Assembly: GCA_028829895.1 (NCBI GenBank)
Contig: CM054182.1
Coordinates: 37,084,879-37,148,878 of the forward strand
DNA from: Sinotaia quadrata
Lineage: Eukaryota > Mollusca > Gastropoda > Architaenioglossa > Viviparidae
Length of the DNA stretch: 64,000 bases
Reading direction: 5' to 3'
In this document: piece after piece, positions 1 through 64,000 of the stretch
Numbering within the stretch: position 1 is the first letter of the stretch
Layout of the letters: each line of letters opens with the position of its first letter
Made by a program: the position numbers and the translations under genes
Notes under the pieces: model-generated
What the model was told of the DNA's origin: nothing
The model's database searches: none
The model's input: the letters and a program-made list of their open reading frames with translations, nothing else

Positions 1-3000
1 GAGTGACACATGGAGAATGACAGTTATAAACCCAGGCTAGACATATAAAAAGATCATAATCAGCAGTTATAAACCCAGGATAAACACATACAAAGGTCAT
101 AATCAGCAGTTATAAACCCAGAATAATGACATACAAATGTCAAAATCAAATGTATATAGAAAAAAACAAAAGTTTCAAGCTTCACTGCTACAACTAAATC
201 CTGAATGCAGACTGAGAGAGAATAGAAAAACTAAAGAATGACATGAATCAACATAGGTCACTATACACAAGTTAGAAGTGATGACAGGTAGATTCAAACA
301 ATATAATTATAATATTATAATATATATAAATAGTAATGACACAAATCAACTCAGGTCACTACAATCAAGCCAGAAGTGATGACAGGTAGATTCAAACAAA
401 CAGCCTTCAAGAATGACACAAATCAACATAGGTTACTATACACAAGCCAGAAGTGATGACAATAAGATTCAACCTTAAGTAACATGCACTAAATAAAATA
501 AAGGAGTAAGTTGTGCTCAGGCAAATCAAACACAGTGACTGTATGTGAAGAAGTACAAAGAAGCAGCAAATTACACGTTCTACAAATGTTACAACCTAGG
601 ATCATCAGCACCTTCTATCAGTAAAATTATTTTAAATTAGAAGGAGCTGTAACAAAATAAAAAGAAATTTAAACTACTGCCACAATTTAGACAAACATGT
701 GACCAATACTATGTAGCAGATACATTTTCCATTTTGACAATTTTCTTCTAGATATGTTTTAGTCACTGCTGTAATGAATAAACTAAGTCAGTATTATTAG
801 TGTAGTACGATGTATCAAGACAAGATTACTATGTGCATATATTATGTTAAATACTAGTATGATTAAAAATATGCTTGAAGTTAATCACAAAGTGCACTCT
901 AGTACTCTTACTTACTTAATTTAGTAATGATCAGTTGTGTTTACATTGGATATTAAGGTAAGTAGCATATTATCTTGGGCAGAGTAATATTTATTTTTTT
1001 ACTGTTAGTACATATATACATAATAAAAATTAGACTGTAAAAGTAGTTAAAGTAAAAAGAATATTTTAAGTTCAAGCTATTGCATTCATTCCATATATAT
1101 TTTGAGTGATACTGGTCTTGATTTAAAAAAAATATAAGTGAGGAAGGGGAAAAAAGCAAGCATTAAGAAGAGTAAGAAACAGTTGTACCCAGAGTCTTCT
1201 CCCTTTCAAACTGACTGCTGAAAGCTGAAATTGAAAGTAAGCATATTTCACAAATTGTCAAGAAAGAAGTAAGCTGAAAGAAGTAAGAAGACTTAAAATC
1301 GCCCAAAATTGCAACTAAAAATTAAAAAAAATAAAACATTAAAATAAAATAAAAAAATTAAATTAAAACAGTAATTCAATGCCAAATATAGAAGCATACA
1401 AAAAAAAGAGTAGTTTAAAACTTTAAGGAAAATATTTTATATTTGTCAGTGCAAACTTAAAGTTTCACTTGTAAAATATTTTCAATGGAGTAGGAAAAAA
1501 ATGAAGCTTTTAACAGAATGCTAAAGGATGAGAATTTCAAGCACCACAACTAAACATTGTAAACTCTAAGGTAAGTGATGAAACTTCAAGTTCGCAACTG
1601 AAGAATAAGAGAAAAGAATTCAATTCTTAAAATTATAAATTAAAGTACATCAGTATTCAGGTTACCAAACTATAAGTTATGAACTAAAAATTCAAGCCTC
1701 AAACTAAAAAGTAAGAGATAAAAAGAATTTAAGCCCAAACTAAAATGAAATAAGAATTTAAGCCCCCAACTCAAAATTAACCTGTGAGAATTTTTAAAGT
1801 CAAAACTAAAAGCAAAGAAATCAGTACTAAAGTTAACAAACATAAACTTGAAAGATAAGAATTCAAAACACAAAATTAAAAGTAAACTAAATATGAAGAG
1901 ATGAGAATAAGTTCAAATCAAGAGTAAGGAAGCAAGAATTATTGTCCCAAATGAAAAGTGAAAAGATGAGAAGTTAAGCTCAAGACGAAAAGTTAGTAGA
2001 TGAGAAATGAAGTTTAAAATTTATGAGTTGAGATTCTTGAGTTAAAAAATGAAAATTCAATTACCAGGAACAAATCAATAATTAATGATGGTTTAAGTTC
2101 AAAAACTGTAAAGGAAGAGATGAGATGTCTCCAAACTAAATGGTGAGGGATTAAAAATGAAAAAATCCTCCCCCCAACAGATCCCTAAAAAAACCCCATA
2201 GCAATCCATTAAAAGGGACTTTGCACTGACAAATATAATTTGGCACTGTAAAGTAATTTCAATAGTAATTTTGAAAATAGGTACTGTAATTTTAGAGAAC
2301 AAATATAAAATGACTCCGCACACACAAGCAAATGCAAAAATAAACCAAACTGATTGTTGGCATTAATACAATAAATGAAGTCGAAGATGAAAAAATAAAC
2401 CAAACTGATTGTTGGCATTAAAACAATAAATGAAATTAAAAATGAAAAAATAAACCAAACTGATTGTTGGCATTAATACAATAAATGAAATCAAAGAAGA
2501 AGCAGGTATAAATGACAAAACTCTATTGGCATACTAGAAAGAAAATCAAAACAGAAAGCTTACTAACAAAATAAACAAATCAAAACAAAACTATAAAAAA
2601 AAAATTTTGCAAAAGTCCATAAGCTAACTAGAAAAATCAACAAATCTAAACAAAAGAAAAAAATCTGGCAAAAATCCATAAACTTACTAACAAAATCAAC
2701 AAACCAAACAAAAGAAAACATGGCAAAAGTGCATAAGCTTACTAATAAATTAAACAAATCAAAACAAAAGAAAAACTTTGAAAGTCCATAAGGTTACAAA
2801 TATAAAGAAATCAAACAAAATTTAAAAAATATAATTTGGTGAAAGTACACAAGCTTACTAACAAAATAAACAAATAAAAAAAAACTGACAAAACTCCATA
2901 TGCTTATTAACACCACAAAACATTCTCACAGAATTAGATATATCTTTTAAATAAGTAAAAATTCTGTAACCCTTTCGTTTGCAGAACTATTTGGAAAAAG

Positions 3001-4380
3001 AAAAGAATATTCAGGTTGTCTTTGAACATTTTAGATAATCTAACATACATAAATATAAATTCTTTAAAATAATAAAATGGAGAATGTGCTAGCGTACAAT
3101 AAATTTTATACACTTAATTTTACATCACATGAGAGATAATTTTATTTTACTTCATTTCTCAGATATATTTTATGTCACTATAGTTATTTACAGAAGGCTA
3201 TAATCATTTACTTTCTGTCTTGAATTTGGAAACTATATATTCTTCAATATAACTGTCATGTACAAAAATCATTTGGTTACAGTACTATTTAAGCTAAAAT
3301 TCCACGAAATGATCATTTTCAGTCTTAACTCCAATTTCTCAATAAATATTTCTAACAGTAGTGGAAACTTAGGTCTTATTTTACACAGACTGCCATGGCT
3401 AGTTTATTTGAGTTCTGCTGTGTGCGTGCGTGTGTGCGTGCACGCGTGCGTGTGATTTTAGAATCAATGTTGCAGGCAAAATGTTTAAACAGAAAAAGTA
3501 ATACAAAAGGTATCAGCTACTAGACTAGATTAGATTATTTACAAATACAAAGAAAGAAAATCATACCTATCAAGGCTTCTACACCTGAACTAAAAGACCA
3601 TCCAAATATTTCTCTTAATAGAATGAATATTTATATGCTACACTAATAGCAGTAACTTTGAACGAGTTGAAATGAAATAAAAGACAAAAAAAAGTCATCT
3701 ATTAGAGTGAAAAATTGGTTTGATCAAGCTAAATTACTTCTTGTTCACCTTCTGGTTTCTTGTTGCAATGCTAGATGATGGCATGGTTCTGCTACTGAGT
3801 TCATTTCAATTATAATTATGAATATTCACTCCCATCACATTGGATTGCTGTCATTTTAAAAATTTATGCTAGTATTAAAAAAATTACTATCAATATTATT
3901 TATATATTTCTTTTCTCTACTGTTTATGTTCAATTTTGTCTTTGTCAAATCACCATTATCAGGCACTTCAACTGCAATGTGCAGTACAACATTCAACCTG
4001 AGCATTGGGCAGTCACTGTGCTCAAATTTCACCTCAACATAAAGTCCATTCCCAAAAAAGTTCAATAAACTAAACTAAAAGTTAAATAGGACGTGTAATC
4101 AATATGGTTAATACCATTTTTTTTTCAAACAATCAAAGATAGAAAACAGGCAGATCACATGACTGAAGAGATAACTCTTTGCTCTCTGGCTGTCAAACAG
4201 ATCATATCTGGAGAGATAACTCATTGCTTTCTGGCGGTCAGTGAGTGCACCTGACATGCATAATTACAAACGAAAGGGTTAAACTAATAAAAATTGCATT
4301 TGACACTTTTTCATTCATGGAACAATTAATTCCTTTCTGTTTTCCTAATGGCCACTCTTATTGAACTAAATGACCCTTAC
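1..4380. other. Non-coding flank below exon 31 (probably intron), AT-rich with short arrays
   Basis: No exon was recognised apart from the weak microexon. Tandem or scattered repeats: a ~43-bp unit at about 18-125 (cagcagttataaacccag), a ~60-bp unit at 240-480 (gaagtgatgacaggtagatt), a ~62-bp unit three times at 2335-2500 (aaaccaaactgattgttggc), a ~52-bp unit at 2570-2900 (ccataagcttactaacaaaa), and a short TG/CG-alternating run near 3418-3455. Long minus-strand ORFs at 1670-2760 are products of low GC and repetition. Confidence 0.75.
3567..3584 (-). CDS. Candidate 18-nt microexon (weak)
   Basis: On the minus strand, GGTCTTTTAGTTCAG precedes GTGTAGAAGCCTTGATAG, which is followed by GTATGA. 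The interval is 18 nt, phase 1-1, and would add GVEALI between FnIII 10 and whatever follows. It is reported because microexons do occur in this gene (exon 20) and both sites are acceptable, but so short a match may be chance. Confidence 0.18.
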
Positions 4381-62644
<58,264 letters not shown>

Positions 62645-64000
62645 CTGAGAAGAAAACAAATCAACATTGCTGCCTGAAATTATTGTGTGCGCTGGTAAAT
62701 ATTAAAAAAGTAACTCGTCAGGTTACAAATATTATAGATAAATGCTTAAAATAAGCTAAATAAACTTATGAACTTCCTACTTGCCCATACACACATACAC
62801 ATAAAGACAAACAAACATACAAACGAAGAAAGTTTTCAAATAATACAACTGTTGACAAAGAAAACAGAAAGTACAGGAGTATTATTGAGCAAGGCCAAAT
62901 TAAAAAGTATGTTTTATTCCCTAGTGTTGTGCGATACATAGAATTACTACACACAAAGTACACACACACACAAGTACACACACACATACACACAAATATA
63001 CACACACACACACAAGTACACACACACATACACACAAATACACACACATACACACAAGTACACACACACACACACAAGTACACACACACACAAGTACACA
63101 CACAAATATATACTCACAAATGCACACAAAATACACGCATATATGCATACACTCACAAAACACACATAAGCATACACAAATACATAAGCACACTCACACA
63201 TACACACACAAATACGAACACACAAATGCACACACTCACAAATACATAAACACAAATAAACACATAGGCCTACTCACAAATACGTACGCACACAAATACA
63301 CACACTCACAAATAGGCACACACAAATACACCCACATAAATATGCCCACACAAATACGTACACACGTTTATACTAGGATGGGTCAGAAAGTCTAAAATAA
63401 GAGTGGCCCAAACAGGTGATAGGAGTCAGAGCAGAATTACAAAAGGATGCTTCCACTTAGTGTCGTTTATCAATAAGCATTTCTCGGACTCGTTCACATC
63501 ACTCACACACTTGTGTGACTATTTTTAAACAATTTTCCAATCGTACCACAGAATACAGGTGTAGAGAGAACGGACAATGCGCCCTCCAGATTGATTCAGT
63601 AATCTTCGGGAACGTCAAAACGGCGCCATTTTTTGTTTGTTTGGGGTGATGGTAAGCACAGTATGTTTAACTTGAAAACGATGACAAAGAATGTGCGCTA
63701 TTTACATTGATTAAACGGGAATATTTTTTTTCTTCCTTATAGTTGTTTAAATTTATTGCGACATTTGGAGCAAAATAGTGCAGTGCTATTAAGTGCAGCA
63801 ATCATGTATGAACAGGTAAAGGAAAAACAGACATACTTTGTTAAGTTATATAGATATATTCAAATTAAAGTAAATGAATGCAATTATACTTAGGAAAGTG
63901 ATACACATAATTATGGATATGTAAATTGATAAAGGGTTTGCAATTAAATTTATTTGACATACATTATCTTTTTTACATGTATTACTTTTAAATAAGAAGT
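62645..64000. other. Upstream of the first recognised exon: CA-rich, no exon found
   Basis: From 62960 to 63365 there is a degenerate (CA)n/(CACAAATA)n stretch that opens long Cys/Val and Thr/His frames. From 63370 to 63480 there is unique sequence starting gggtcagaaagtctaaaata. On the minus strand, AAAATGGCGCCGTTTTG (near 63620) is a YY1-like context. The N-terminal exon or promoter of the gene may lie here or beyond the window; I could not identify either. Confidence 0.6.

Noticed and set aside
3730..3800. Possible minus-strand exon ending AACCAGAAG|GTGAAC
   Set aside because: With the upstream AACTCAG acceptor the length is 46 nt and the phase does not fit the phase-1 pattern; the encoded residues show no domain.
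62657..62659. ATG upstream of the SH3 exon as translation start
   Set aside because: It lies inside a strong polypyrimidine acceptor (TTGTTTTCTTCTCAG), so it is probably intronic.
62766..63395. Overlapping Cys/Val-rich and Thr/His-rich ORFs on both strands
   Set aside because: Degenerate (CA)n sequence. The ORFs have no independent coding signal.

Overview
The window is AT-rich metazoan nuclear DNA. It is almost entirely one very large, intron-rich gene on the minus strand, transcribed from high to low coordinates. Joining splice-compatible exons by hand gives 31 coding exons between 62644 and 4381, about 8.0 kb of coding sequence or 2,667 residues, open at both ends. The product is a muscle M-line giant of the UNC-89/obscurin family. 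In order it has an SH3 domain, a RhoGEF (DH) domain, a PH domain, a Ser-rich linker, one Ig domain, a roughly 600-residue Glu/Lys/Ser/Thr-rich disordered segment, four more Ig domains, a basic/Pro linker, and ten consecutive fibronectin type III (FnIII) domains. The SH3-DH-PH order and the sequence running from the SH3 into the DH resemble nematode UNC-89 closely. Kinase domains, if present, must lie below coordinate 1. The true N-terminal exon(s) and promoter lie above 62644 and were not identified.

The organism is probably a spiralian, most likely a mollusc. This is inferred from an invertebrate-type UNC-89, low GC, very many (CA)n and minisatellite arrays, tRNA-derived SINE-like elements and a decayed DDxD mariner-like transposase. 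The species cannot be fixed from sequence alone.

Layout, high to low coordinates: 62.3-53.7 kb SH3, DH and the first half of PH; 46.3-43.8 kb rest of PH, acidic linker and start of Ig1; 34.0-29.6 kb Ig1, the low-complexity exon and the start of Ig2; 27.9-22.3 kb Ig2-Ig5; 21.0-20.9 kb linker; 19.2-4.4 kb the ten-FnIII array. Exons from the PH domain onward are mostly phase 1-1 modules of about 300 nt, one per FnIII domain. The DH exons use phase 0 and 2 introns.

The introns hold most of the bases. Notable contents are dozens of 24-76 bp tandem arrays, two 1.6-kb copies of an unnamed dispersed repeat, a broken DDxD transposase, a 1.06-kb element with 345-bp inverted arms, tRNA-like SINEs, and a GC-richer segment near 39.7-40.1 kb that looks like an internal promoter with a possible alternative first exon. 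I found no convincing protein-coding gene on the plus strand, no rRNA, no functional tRNA and no CRISPR array. Most long ORFs outside the exons are read-throughs of tandem repeats or antisense shadows of exons.
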